From Terrimesophilobacter sp038243605 (GTDB lineage Bacteria; Actinomycetota; Actinomycetes; Actinomycetales; Microbacteriaceae): DNA of 64,000 bases. The stretch covers positions 62,001 to 126,000 of the forward strand of contig JBBSQX010000001.1 of assembly GCA_038243605.1 (NCBI GenBank). Direction: 5' to 3'. The notes beneath the pieces were generated by a model. That model was not told the origin of the DNA. It worked only from the letters and a program-made list of their open reading frames with translations, and made no database searches. The first letter of the stretch is position 1, and each line of letters starts with the position of its first letter. The position numbers were made by a program, and so were the translations under genes. This document shows, piece by piece, positions 18,821 through 27,452 of this stretch.

Positions 18821-18976
18821 GGTACTCCTTGTGACGAGGTGATGATTGGCCCGTTGCGCTGGTCAGTTGGCGGAAGTATGGGCAAATATTGGGGAGAAAA
18901 ATGGAAGCTTATGTTATATCTCGCTTAACTAGCATCCAGTAAAGCATAATACTGACTGACGCAATACAATGTAGGG
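18821..18976. promoter_or_regulatory. Divergent MMPL / MarR promoter region
   Basis: This is an AT-rich spacer between divergent genes. For the MarR gene a -10 element TACAAT (18965-18970) lies 6 bases before the ATG, so its mRNA is probably leaderless. For the MMPL operon, TATAAC preceded about 19 bases away by TTTACT on the minus strand is a plausible promoter near 18917-18943. The octamer ATAATACT (18946-18953) recurs at 19654-19661 in the crtE promoter and may be part of the MarR site. Confidence 0.5.
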
Positions 18977-19603
18977 ATGTTTGACAAGGTATTCGAATCC
19001 TCTGAGGGCGGCTCCCAGCCTGCAGCCTCTGCCATCGACCCCACTCCTTCTGTAGCGGCATCCCTCTACGACATCGACGCCACCGACCCAACCGGGCTTC
19101 TCGTCGACAGAAAAGGGCTCGATCCCGACGGCATCGCACAGATCACGCGTCTCATGAAATCGATGGCGAAATTGCGAGACGCAGAAGAGTCACTCTCGAA
19201 AGCGTCACAAAGGTTCATGCAACTCAGTGAGATCGAGATGAGGGGAATCCACTACCTGATCGTGGCGCAGAACCAGAAGACAGTGGTCACCCCAGGGGCG
19301 ATCGCTCAGCACCTCGGAATCACGAGCGCCTCCACCACCAAGCTTCTCGACCGACTCGAGCGCGGGGAGCATATTCTTCGCGGCCCTCACCCGACCGATC
19401 GGCGTTCGTTGTCGATCAGCGTGACCGAAGCGACGCATGCCGTTGCGAGAGACACTGTGGGGCGAACACACGCGAACAGGTTCATTGTCGCGGCATCCCT
19501 GAGCCCAGACGAGCGCGAAGTAGTGATCGGCTTTCTCGACGAGGTCGCCGAGCGGATGCAGATTGGCCAAGGCGCGTGGGCCTCCGAAGAGGCATCGCAC
19601 TAA
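18977..19603 (+). CDS. MarR-family regulator of carotenoid genes (CrtR-like)
   Basis: This 208-residue protein has a central MarR winged helix (VTPGAIAQHLGITSASTTKLLDRLERGEHI, wing PTDRRSLSISVT) preceded by an unusually long N-terminal segment of about 70 residues. Its position between the MMPL/elongase operon and crtEBI matches the CrtR repressor of corynebacterial crt clusters, which responds to isoprenoid diphosphates; that ligand is inferred by analogy. It likely controls both operons. The start is ATG 18977, probably leaderless. Confidence 0.85.
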   Translation: MFDKVFESSEGGSQPAASAIDPTPSVAASLYDIDATDPTGLLVDRKGLDPDGIAQITRLMKSMAKLRDAEESLSKASQRFMQLSEIEMRGIHYLIVAQNQKTVVTPGAIAQHLGITSASTTKLLDRLERGEHILRGPHPTDRRSLSISVTEATHAVARDTVGRTHANRFIVAASLSPDEREVVIGFLDEVAERMQIGQGAWASEEASH

Positions 19604-19653
19604 TTTCTGAGCCATCGCCAGTGCGCCATCACATGAAGATACTTATGGCACGA

Positions 19654-19715
19654 ATAATACTTCATAGGCTATAATATTCTCTCACTAGGGAACTTTTTCC
19701 CTTCACGTTGAGGAG
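19654..19715 (+). promoter_or_regulatory. crtE promoter and ribosome-binding site
   Basis: A perfect -10 TATAAT lies at 19670-19675, with no good -35 at the expected distance, which suggests an activated or extended promoter. Imperfect repeats ATACTTATGGC (19639-19649) and ATACTTCATAGGC (19657-19669) precede and touch it. AGGAG at 19711-19715 is 7 bases before the crtE ATG at 19723 and decides that start over the in-frame TTG at 19708. Confidence 0.65.
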
Positions 19716-19722
19716 TACATTC

Positions 19723-20793
19723 ATGCAGCAGACCGTGGCGCGGCCGCTGACCGTCAATTTGGACGCTGAGATCCGTGCGAGCCTTGAATCCTTCTTCGAC
19801 CGCCAGCTCACAAGAGCTGCATCACACGGCGGCCAATACCCCGCGCTCTGGCGCGCGGCCCGCCTGGCAAGTCGCGGAGGAAAGAAACTTCGGCCTGCCC
19901 TCGTCGTCAACGTTTTTCAGGAACTAGCAGGGCAAGAGCTTGGGCACGCCATCCAAGCCGCCACCGCTTTCGAGCTGCTCCACACCGCATTTCTCATGCA
20001 TGACGACGTCATCGACCGAGATACCGTGCGTCGAGGTCAGCTCAACATCGTTGGGTCTTTTGCTGAGTTCGCCACCGAGCGCGGCGCTGTCAAGGATGAT
20101 GCGCTCCTGTGGGGTCAGGCCTCCGCGATTCTCGCTGGCGACCTGCTAATCCAATCCGCGCAGTCAATTCTGGCTCGATTGCCTGTCCCCCAAGAGCAGA
20201 GACTCGCACTGATCGACCTCTTCGATCACTGTGTCTTTGTGACCGCCGCCGGGGAACTCGCGGATGTGGCTTTTGCCACTGGCACGGTCACTCCGGTCAT
20301 GAGCGAAGTGCTGGCCATGGCGGAACAGAAGACGGCGAGCTACTCGTTTGAAGGCCCGCTGTTGGCCGGCGCCATCCTCGCAAATGCGCCAGATAGCGTC
20401 ATGAAGGCACTCGGTGAGTTCGGGCGGCTAGTGGGAATGGCCTTTCAGCTTCGCGACGACATTCTCGGAATATTCGGTGACGAAAAGGTGACCGGCAAGA
20501 GTGTAATCAGCGACCTGCGCGGCGGAAAGATCACCCCGCTCGTGGCCTATGCCCTGCAAAGCGATGACGCAGATGAGCTGCGTCGGATCATGGCGCGGCC
20601 AGACCTCGTTGAGGCTGACGGCGCGCTGGTGCGAGCCCTTCTCGAGCGTTGCGGTGCGCTCGCCTTCGTCGAAGATTTGATGATCGATAGAGTGCACCAG
20701 GCCCTCGAGGTTGTTGAAGCATCCGCGCTACCGGCTCCGTTGCAGGTGATGCTTCGCGATGTCGCCGAACGCGCGACAGTGAGGCGTCGATGA
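19723..20793 (+). CDS. crtE: Geranylgeranyl diphosphate synthase
   Basis: This 356-residue trans-prenyltransferase condenses IPP with allylic diphosphates to make GGPP. The first Asp-rich motif is MHDDVIDRDTVRRG and the second LRDDILGIFGD, followed by GKSVISDLRGGKITPLV. It is the first gene of crtE-crtB-crtI; its TGA overlaps the crtB ATG by 4 bp. Supply of GGPP for phytoene is the expected role. The length and motif spacing fit actinobacterial CrtE/IdsA enzymes. Confidence 0.93.
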   Translation: MQQTVARPLTVNLDAEIRASLESFFDRQLTRAASHGGQYPALWRAARLASRGGKKLRPALVVNVFQELAGQELGHAIQAATAFELLHTAFLMHDDVIDRDTVRRGQLNIVGSFAEFATERGAVKDDALLWGQASAILAGDLLIQSAQSILARLPVPQEQRLALIDLFDHCVFVTAAGELADVAFATGTVTPVMSEVLAMAEQKTASYSFEGPLLAGAILANAPDSVMKALGEFGRLVGMAFQLRDDILGIFGDEKVTGKSVISDLRGGKITPLVAYALQSDDADELRRIMARPDLVEADGALVRALLERCGALAFVEDLMIDRVHQALEVVEASALPAPLQVMLRDVAERATVRRR

Positions 20794-21692
20794 AGACCCA
20801 CCGTGTGCGTGTGAACCCAGATACCGGCCTTGCGCTCTACACAGAGGCCGCACAGAGAAGCTCCGCAAAAATCATCAGCGCCTACTCCACGTCCTTTGGG
20901 ATGGCCACCAGACTGCTGCACAAAAGGTTGAGACCGGATGTACACAACATCTACGGAGTGGTTCGAGTCGCTGACGAAATCGTCGATGGCGCGGCCCTAG
21001 AAGCTGGTCTCGATCTTGCGGAGCAACAAGAGCAGCTCGATGCGTTCGAGACGGAAACCTTGCACGCCATGCGCACCGGATACAGCACAAACCTGATCGT
21101 GCACGCTTTCGCCGTCACGGCGCGCACCACCGGGATTGGGCCTGAGCTCGTTGTGCCGTTCTTCGCGTCGATGCGCCGAGACTTGAGCCCCGTAGATTTC
21201 ACCGCGGAAGAGTTGAGTGAGTACATCTACGGGTCAGCAGAGGTTGTCGGCCTCATGTGCCTCAAAGTCTTTCTCCATGAAAGCAACGTCGGTGACGACG
21301 AGCGAGAGCGCCTGGAGCACGGCGCACGACGTCTCGGTGCGGCGTTCCAGAAGATCAACTTTTTGCGCGACCTTTCGGCCGACTGGGAAGCCCTTGGCCG
21401 CAACTACTTTGCCACGCTAAACCCTGCCAAAATGACGGAGTCTCAAAAGGCGCATCTGATCGAGGATATCGATGCGGATCTGGCGGCCGCCGCGCAGGTG
21501 ATTCCTCAGCTACCTCGTGGATGCAGGTCTGCGGTCGCTGCAGCTCACGGCCTCTTCCGGGGGCTCACCCGTCAGCTCAAGGCCACCCCTGCGGCGGATT
21601 TGCTTCGTCGCCGAGTGCGCATCAATAACGTGGCGAAGCTCAGAATTCTGATGAAGACTGCGAATGGTCGAGTTGTGGGGGGTGCCCTTTGA
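20790..21692 (+). CDS. crtB: Phytoene synthase
   Basis: This 300-residue protein is a squalene/phytoene synthase. It condenses two GGPP to phytoene. The substrate-binding Asp-rich segments are VRVADEIVDGAAL (near residue 58) and NFLRDLSADWEALGRNYF (near 190). The N-terminal SAKIISAYSTSFGMATRLL is the typical start of the domain. It overlaps crtE upstream (ATGA) and crtI downstream (TTGA), which ensures coupled translation. Confidence 0.94.
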   Translation: MKTHRVRVNPDTGLALYTEAAQRSSAKIISAYSTSFGMATRLLHKRLRPDVHNIYGVVRVADEIVDGAALEAGLDLAEQQEQLDAFETETLHAMRTGYSTNLIVHAFAVTARTTGIGPELVVPFFASMRRDLSPVDFTAEELSEYIYGSAEVVGLMCLKVFLHESNVGDDERERLEHGARRLGAAFQKINFLRDLSADWEALGRNYFATLNPAKMTESQKAHLIEDIDADLAAAAQVIPQLPRGCRSAVAAAHGLFRGLTRQLKATPAADLLRRRVRINNVAKLRILMKTANGRVVGGAL

Positions 21693-23269
21693 GCGCCGCA
21701 AGTTCACGTTCTGCCGTCGTCATCGGTGGCGGAATTGCCGGCCTTGCCACCGCCGCTCTCCTTGCGCGGGAGGGCTACCAAGTAAGCCTCCTCGAGGCCA
21801 GACCCGAACTTGGCGGGCGCGTGGGCAGCTGGGAACACGATGGATTCCGCTTCGATACCGGACCATCGTGGTACCTCATGCCGGAGGTCTTCGACCACTT
21901 TTATCGCTTGCTCGGCACCTCGGCTGAGGAACAACTCACTCTGACCAAGCTTGACCCCGGCTACCGGGTCTTCTATGAGAAGTACGCACACGCGGTGGAC
22001 ATCGTCGCGGATATGGACGCCAACGTGCGCACGTTCGAGAAGATCGAAGCGGGGGCAGGCACAGCACTGCGCCGCTACCTCGTCTCGGCGACCGACACCT
22101 TCGAGATCGCGCTCAAAAGCTTTCTCTACGGCACCTTCGCCTCGTTCCGCCCCCTGATTAATGGTCCGGTTCTGAAGCGAGGAGGGCGGCTCAGTCGCTT
22201 GATGGCTCAGCCACTCGACAAGTTCATCGCGCGCTCCTTCACCGACATCCGTCTTCGCCAAATTCTGGGGTATCCCGCCGTTTTTCTGGGCTCCTCACCG
22301 TCACTGGCTCCCAGTCTTTACCACCTGATGAGCCATCTTGACCTAAAAGATGGCGTCTTCTACCCCGCTGGTGGCTTTACCGAAATCATCCAGTCGCTGG
22401 TGCGCTTAGCGCGGGCCGAGGGCGTGAAAGTCGTCACAGAAGCACGAGTGACGCAGATCACGACGAGCGACACCGGCCGCGCGCACGTTACCGGAGTTCA
22501 GTTCACGGATGCGGATGGCGCCAGCCAACACCTAGACGCAGATCTCGTGGTCTCCGCCGCCGACCTGCACCACACCGAGAACAACCTGTTGCCCGAGCAC
22601 CTGCGCAGCTACCCAGAGAAGTGGTGGAGCAAGAAGATTGCGGGGCCAGGCGCTGTGCTGGTGTACCTAGGGGTCAAGGGCACTCTGCCGGAGCTCGCCC
22701 ACCACAGCCTTTTCTTCACCGAGGACTGGGCAGACAACTTTGGGCGCATCTTCAACGAGCCGACCTCGGTTCCTTCTCCCGCCTCCATCTACGTCTGTCG
22801 ACCGAGTGCCTCCGACTCCACCGTGGCGCCCGCCGGCCACGAGAACCTCTTCGTTCTGGTTCCCGTGCCCGCAGACCCGGGAATCGGGCGCGGCGGCATC
22901 GATGGCAGTGGTGATTCCACGGTCGAGAAGGTGGCGGATGAGGTCATCCGCCAGATCGCGAACTGGGCCAACATTCCGAATCTCGCAGATCGCATCATTG
23001 TGCGCCGCACCGTCGGGCCAGCCGACTTTGCGAATGAGTTTCAGTCGTGGAAAGGCAGCGCGCTCGGTCCGGCACACACGTTGCGCCAAAGTGCCTTCTT
23101 GCGCGGCAAGAACATGTCCGCCAAGGTCGACGGGCTCCTCTATGCGGGCGGAACCACCGTTCCAGGGATCGGATTACCGATGTGTCTCATAAGCGCCGAA
23201 TTGGTAATCAAGCGGCTACGAAACGACGTGAGCGCCTCTGCGTTGCCCGAACCATTGTGCGCCGCGTGA
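21689..23269 (+). CDS. crtI: Phytoene desaturase
   Basis: This 526-residue FAD enzyme converts phytoene to lycopene by four desaturations. The N-terminal Rossmann motif is VIGGGIAGLATAALLAREGY, followed by LEARPELGGRVGSWEHDGFRFDTGPSWYL. The C-terminal signature is LYAGGTTVPGIGLPMCLISAELV. The start is a TTG at 21689 that overlaps the crtB stop, with a G-rich ribosome site. It is the last crt gene of this operon; no CrtYe/CrtYf cyclase follows, in contrast to the corynebacterial clusters. Confidence 0.94.
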   Translation: MSAASSRSAVVIGGGIAGLATAALLAREGYQVSLLEARPELGGRVGSWEHDGFRFDTGPSWYLMPEVFDHFYRLLGTSAEEQLTLTKLDPGYRVFYEKYAHAVDIVADMDANVRTFEKIEAGAGTALRRYLVSATDTFEIALKSFLYGTFASFRPLINGPVLKRGGRLSRLMAQPLDKFIARSFTDIRLRQILGYPAVFLGSSPSLAPSLYHLMSHLDLKDGVFYPAGGFTEIIQSLVRLARAEGVKVVTEARVTQITTSDTGRAHVTGVQFTDADGASQHLDADLVVSAADLHHTENNLLPEHLRSYPEKWWSKKIAGPGAVLVYLGVKGTLPELAHHSLFFTEDWADNFGRIFNEPTSVPSPASIYVCRPSASDSTVAPAGHENLFVLVPVPADPGIGRGGIDGSGDSTVEKVADEVIRQIANWANIPNLADRIIVRRTVGPADFANEFQSWKGSALGPAHTLRQSAFLRGKNMSAKVDGLLYAGGTTVPGIGLPMCLISAELVIKRLRNDVSASALPEPLCAA

Positions 23270-23292
23270 ATCTCGAATATTTATCGTGTCAA

Positions 23293-23312
23293 TGTGCGTC
23301 CCAAGGCGCACA
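23293..23312 (+). other. Inverted repeat between crtI and the acyl-CoA ligase
   Basis: TGTGCG (23293-23298) and CGCACA (23307-23312) form a 6-bp stem with an 8-base loop in the 68-bp gap. No T tract follows. It may be a weak attenuator or a protein site; which one cannot be told from sequence. Confidence 0.35.
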
Positions 23313-23337
23313 ATGAAAACATCAGAGAGGACCGCAC

Positions 23338-25188
23338 GTGACGCAGCAACACTCCACCCCGCTGCTTGTTGACGTTGACGGCTACCGTAACGTCACCGAG
23401 CTGTTGACGAAGCGCGCAGCAGAGGCGCCACTTCATGTCGCGTTCGAGGTGCCATCGGCGCCCGAAAACCTCACTGATCCATGGCGCCAGGTCACCACGC
23501 AAGGGTTTCTTCTCGAAGTCTCACACCTCGCAAAAGGCTTCATCGCCGCCGGCGTGCAGGAGGGCGACGCGATCGCGATCATGTCGGCAACTCGTTACGC
23601 GTGGGGCGTCGTCGACCTCGCAGCATGGTTTGCTGGCGCCGTCGTTGTGCCGATCTATGACACGTCGTCGCCAACGCAAGTGGTGGCCATCGTGCGTGAC
23701 GCGAACGTGAAACTCGCGGTGGGTGGCAGCCCAGATCAGGTGCGAATTCTCCGTCAGGCGATCAACGAAACAGGTGTCGACGCGCTGGGAGTCTGGGCGA
23801 TGGATGCTGAGGCCTCCGCCCCCGAGATTCCCACCATCGGCGAGCTTGCAGAACGAGCAGCGGAGGTGACAGACGACGAGCTGGAGCGTCGTCGCACCGC
23901 GGCAGGACCCGACTCGCCCGCCACCATCGTCTACACTTCTGGCACGACCGGCGAGCCAAAGGGTGCCGTACTTACACACCGAAACTTTCTTGGACAAGTA
24001 CTGAACATCGCGGCCGCGTACGGCGAGGTGGTTCACTCCGAGGGAAACACCATCATCTTTCTCCCGCTCGCGCACGTGCTCGCGCGCGGGTTGCAGCTCA
24101 TCTGCTTGGCCAGTGGCATGCGCATCGCCCACCTCTCCGATCCCGCAAACGTTGTCGCGGCCCTCGGCGTACTGAAGCCCACCTTTCTCGTTGTGGTACC
24201 GCGAGTTCTGCAAAAAGTTCAGGCAGCGGCTGCCCAGAAAGCGAGCGACAAGAAGCTTTCAGGGCTGTGGCGGGCGGCAACCTCCACCGCCATTGCGTGG
24301 GGTAGATATTCAGAAGAGAGGGATGCGGGAAGCAACGCTCATCCAGCTTTAGGCCTCCGTGTTCGCCACGCAGCATTTGACCGACTTTTCTTCGGCAAGC
24401 TCCGCGCGGTGCTCGGGGGGCGCGTCGACTACATCCTCTCGGGCGGGGCAACGCTGGATGCGGAACTCTCCCTGTTCTTTCGCGGCATCGGTGTTCCGAT
24501 CATCGAGGGGTACGGTCTCACCGAGACGACCGCTCCGCTCACCGGAAACCTGCCTGGCAGCATCCGTTCGGGAACGGTGGGGGCTCCTCTGCCGGGTCTG
24601 ACGGTGCGCATTAGCGAGGATGGCGAAGTGCTCGCTCGCGGCATCGGTGTCTTCGAGGGCTACCGCAATCCGGAGCACAACGTGGGCGCGTTTATCGACG
24701 GCTACTTTCGCACCGGGGATCTCGGACGCCTCGACACACAAGGGCGACTCACCTTGCTTGGTCGGCTGAAAGACGTGATCGTCACCTCGAACGGAAAAAC
24801 CGTCGTGCCAACGGTGTGGGAGAACGCCGCTGCATCGAACCCGCTTGTCTCGCACGCCATCATGGTCGGTGAAGGAAGGTCGTACCTCTCAGCGCTTCTC
24901 CTGCTGGACCCGGAGGAGGTTGCCGCGTGGGCTCACAAGACCGGCGTCACCATCGGCATGGTGAGCGACACAGGCTTCGACGAGATTACGGATGCTCGCC
25001 TTCGTGCCGAACTTGAAGGAACCATCGACTCCGCGAATGCGCTTGTGGCCCACAGTGAGCAGGTGCGGCGCTTCACGCTCGTCTTAGCTGACCTCAATGA
25101 CACCACACTCGTCACCCCAACAATGAAAATCAAACGCCGCATCGTCCTCGAACGTGGCGCCATCGTCGTTGACAAGCTTTACCGCTGA
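23338..25188 (+). CDS. Long-chain fatty acid-CoA ligase (FadD15-like)
   Basis: This 616-residue ANL-superfamily enzyme adenylates a fatty acid and transfers it to CoA. The P-loop is VYTSGTTGEPKGAVLTH (near residue 198), A5 is YGLTETTAP, A7 is YFRTGDLGRL, and the C-terminal catalytic Lys region ends PTMKIKRRIVLERG. The large insert typical of long-chain ligases is present. The start is GTG 23338. It follows crtI by 68 bp on the same strand and may be co-transcribed, perhaps for carotenoid acylation or membrane lipid adjustment, though it could be independent. Confidence 0.9.
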   Translation: MTQQHSTPLLVDVDGYRNVTELLTKRAAEAPLHVAFEVPSAPENLTDPWRQVTTQGFLLEVSHLAKGFIAAGVQEGDAIAIMSATRYAWGVVDLAAWFAGAVVVPIYDTSSPTQVVAIVRDANVKLAVGGSPDQVRILRQAINETGVDALGVWAMDAEASAPEIPTIGELAERAAEVTDDELERRRTAAGPDSPATIVYTSGTTGEPKGAVLTHRNFLGQVLNIAAAYGEVVHSEGNTIIFLPLAHVLARGLQLICLASGMRIAHLSDPANVVAALGVLKPTFLVVVPRVLQKVQAAAAQKASDKKLSGLWRAATSTAIAWGRYSEERDAGSNAHPALGLRVRHAAFDRLFFGKLRAVLGGRVDYILSGGATLDAELSLFFRGIGVPIIEGYGLTETTAPLTGNLPGSIRSGTVGAPLPGLTVRISEDGEVLARGIGVFEGYRNPEHNVGAFIDGYFRTGDLGRLDTQGRLTLLGRLKDVIVTSNGKTVVPTVWENAAASNPLVSHAIMVGEGRSYLSALLLLDPEEVAAWAHKTGVTIGMVSDTGFDEITDARLRAELEGTIDSANALVAHSEQVRRFTLVLADLNDTTLVTPTMKIKRRIVLERGAIVVDKLYR

Positions 25189-25241
25189 ACCCTGCGCCCC
25201 GAATCCAGAACCCTGCGCACCCACAAGAGAAAAGAAACATC

Positions 25242-26138
25242 ATGTCCCGCACTAACCGTTCTGCCCTGATTACGGTCATCATCGTGTTCATCATCGGTGC
25301 CCTCGTGGCTCTCGCGGGTTCGCAAGGCGGCGCCGCAGTCGGAGGCGTTCCGCTCTTCGCGCTGGCGGTTGCTGCGGCGTTCATCATCCAGATCATCGTG
25401 TACATCCCTTCCATGATCGCGAAGTCAGAGAAAGTGTTCGACCTCACCGGCGCGACGACGTTCACCCTGATCTCGATCGGTGTGCTCGTTCTTTCCCCCT
25501 CCCCGGATGCCCGCAGCTGGGTGCTCGCGGCGATGGTGATCCTGTGGGCGGTGCGCCTCGGCCCGTTCCTTTTCCTGCGCATCCGCAGGTCGGGCGCTGA
25601 CGATCGCTTCGACGAGATCAAGACCAACCCACTCGTGTTCTTTCGGGTCTGGATTCTGCAGGGACTCTGGGTGAGCCTCACCGCCTCCGCCGCCTGGATC
25701 GCCATGAGCAGCGAGGCCACGTCCCGGCAACCGATCGGTTGGCTTGCGATTGTCGGCATCGTTCTCTGGATCATCGGAATCACCTTGGAGGTCACGGCAG
25801 ACCTGCAGAAGTCGGCATTCAAGGCTGACGCAACGAACGAAGGAAAGTTCATCCACACGGGATTGTGGTCACGCTCGCGCCACCCAAACTACTTCGGGGA
25901 GATTCTGCTCTGGATCGGAGTTCTGCTGGTCGCCGCACCCGTGCTCAGCGGCTGGCAGTGGGTCGCGTTGCTCTCGCCGGTGTTCGTCATCCTTCTGCTC
26001 ACCCGCGTGAGCGGTGTGCCCATGCTCGAGGCGAAGGCCGACAAACGCTGGGGTGGGCAGGCCGATTACGAGGCCTACAAGAAGCACACCCCCGTGCTCA
26101 TCCCCCGCCTCACCGCGGCTCCGCGCTCTACGGTTTGA
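25242..26138 (+). CDS. DUF1295 membrane protein (steroid 5-alpha-reductase/ICMT-like)
   Basis: This 298-residue protein has about seven hydrophobic helices. The conserved DUF1295 C-terminal core is FIHTGLWSRSRHPNYFGEIL, then VSGVPMLEAKADKRWGG and YEAYKKHTPVLIPR. The RHPNYFGE element resembles the cofactor-binding part of isoprenylcysteine methyltransferases and steroid reductases; the reaction here is unknown. The start ATG has AGAGAAAAGAAAC before it. It is 53 bp downstream of the acyl-CoA ligase. Confidence 0.85.
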   Translation: MSRTNRSALITVIIVFIIGALVALAGSQGGAAVGGVPLFALAVAAAFIIQIIVYIPSMIAKSEKVFDLTGATTFTLISIGVLVLSPSPDARSWVLAAMVILWAVRLGPFLFLRIRRSGADDRFDEIKTNPLVFFRVWILQGLWVSLTASAAWIAMSSEATSRQPIGWLAIVGIVLWIIGITLEVTADLQKSAFKADATNEGKFIHTGLWSRSRHPNYFGEILLWIGVLLVAAPVLSGWQWVALLSPVFVILLLTRVSGVPMLEAKADKRWGGQADYEAYKKHTPVLIPRLTAAPRSTV

Positions 26139-26183
26139 GACACATTCGGTATGGCCGAAAACTACCACCGCTGCGTTATTCGC

Positions 26184-27380
26184 TCAGCGGCGGGTCGAGA
26201 CGGTGATCGTGAACTTCGTGTTGCGCGCCACTTCTCTCGTCGGTCCGATCATGCGGGTCATGGCGGGTCGATATCCGAGGTGAGAGTTGAAGACCGTCCA
26301 GAGTTCGCCGCCAGGAGCAAGCACGCGGGCGGCGTCTTCGAAAAGCCGGGTCGCGAGGCCCGTGTGCACGGCCGCACCAACATGAAAAGGCGGGTTCAGC
26401 AGGATCAGCTCGGCAGAGGCATCCGGCTGGCTCGCAAGGCCGTCATCGCGCAGCACGCTGACCCGGTCGGCGACACCGTTTGCCTCTGCGCTAGAGCGGG
26501 TGGAGGCGACTGCGGCCGCAGACTGATCGGTCGCCAATACGGTGATGCCGGGTCGCGCCACCGCGAGCGCCGCCGCAATCACACCTGTTCCGCAGCCTAG
26601 ATCGATTGCGGATGCCGCCTCCGGCTTCGCCTCGCCCAGCCTGCTGAGCAGAAAGCGGGTGCCAATATCCACTCGCGTTCCCGCGAAGGCTCCGCCGTGC
26701 GCGCAGACCCACAGACCAAGATCGTCATGAAACTGTCGTTTCGGCCAGGTGTCGCTCGCCGCCCCTAACGCGGGAAGAGCGCCAGCACCAGCACCGGCAC
26801 CGGCGCCGGCGCCGGTCACCGTCAACACGCGCGCCTTCTGTCGCGCAAGCCCAGGACGCACGGACCCGAAGTACGTTCCAAGCACGTCGTTCATGGCGAG
26901 CGCAAGATGCTTGATCATGCCACCGGCAAAGATGGTTACTGCAGGGTCAGAGTGTGTTGCGATCAATTCCGCGACCTCATCGAGGGCATCTAGGCTACGC
27001 GGTAAGCGCAGCAGCACCACCTTTGCTCCCGACAGCAGCTCAGGTCCGAGGGGCATCGACTGAAACGCACCCGCGAGCCCTGACTCCTCCGCGTTGCGCG
27101 CCAACGCCAACTCACCTGAGAGATCATCCTGGTGCGCCCGAATGCCGGTCACCGCGTGTAACGCGGCTGCCCCAAGGGTCAGAGCGCCATAGTTGTCGCC
27201 GATCACGACGACTTTTGCCGGCCCGGCATCCGCGAGCGCGGTGGCGGCCTCATCGAGAATCAGCCGATCCGCCGCATCCACGGCGACGAGGTTGTTTGCC
27301 TCAATGTCTGGCCAGCGACGCAGAGCGTCAAAAGAGAAGTCGTTCACCTCGCCACGGTACCCGAACGCGGGAAGTTTCAT
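26184..27380 (-). CDS. RsmC/RlmG-like SAM-dependent methyltransferase
   Basis: This is a protein of about 398 residues. The C-terminal half has SAM motif I AIDLGCGTGVIAAALAV and the amino-methyltransferase motif LILLNPPFHVG, which mark RNA guanine-N2 methyltransferases such as RsmC and RlmG. The N-terminal half is a degenerate duplicate domain (VVVIGDNYGALTLGAAALH). A Gly-Ala run (GAGAGAGAGA) from a GC-rich repeat lies near the centre. I chose ATG 27380 (MKLPAFGY); the longer frame overlaps the divergent pnuC. The target is probably rRNA; which base cannot be told. Confidence 0.82.
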   Translation of the reverse strand: MKLPAFGYRGEVNDFSFDALRRWPDIEANNLVAVDAADRLILDEAATALADAGPAKVVVIGDNYGALTLGAAALHAVTGIRAHQDDLSGELALARNAEESGLAGAFQSMPLGPELLSGAKVVLLRLPRSLDALDEVAELIATHSDPAVTIFAGGMIKHLALAMNDVLGTYFGSVRPGLARQKARVLTVTGAGAGAGAGAGALPALGAASDTWPKRQFHDDLGLWVCAHGGAFAGTRVDIGTRFLLSRLGEAKPEAASAIDLGCGTGVIAAALAVARPGITVLATDQSAAAVASTRSSAEANGVADRVSVLRDDGLASQPDASAELILLNPPFHVGAAVHTGLATRLFEDAARVLAPGGELWTVFNSHLGYRPAMTRMIGPTREVARNTKFTITVSTRR

Positions 27381-27452
27381 TGGCTCGACGCCAAGCAGAT
27401 CCTGTTGTGTTGCTGGCGGTCGCCTCGTGCGTCGCTCGCATAAGCTCAGGGA

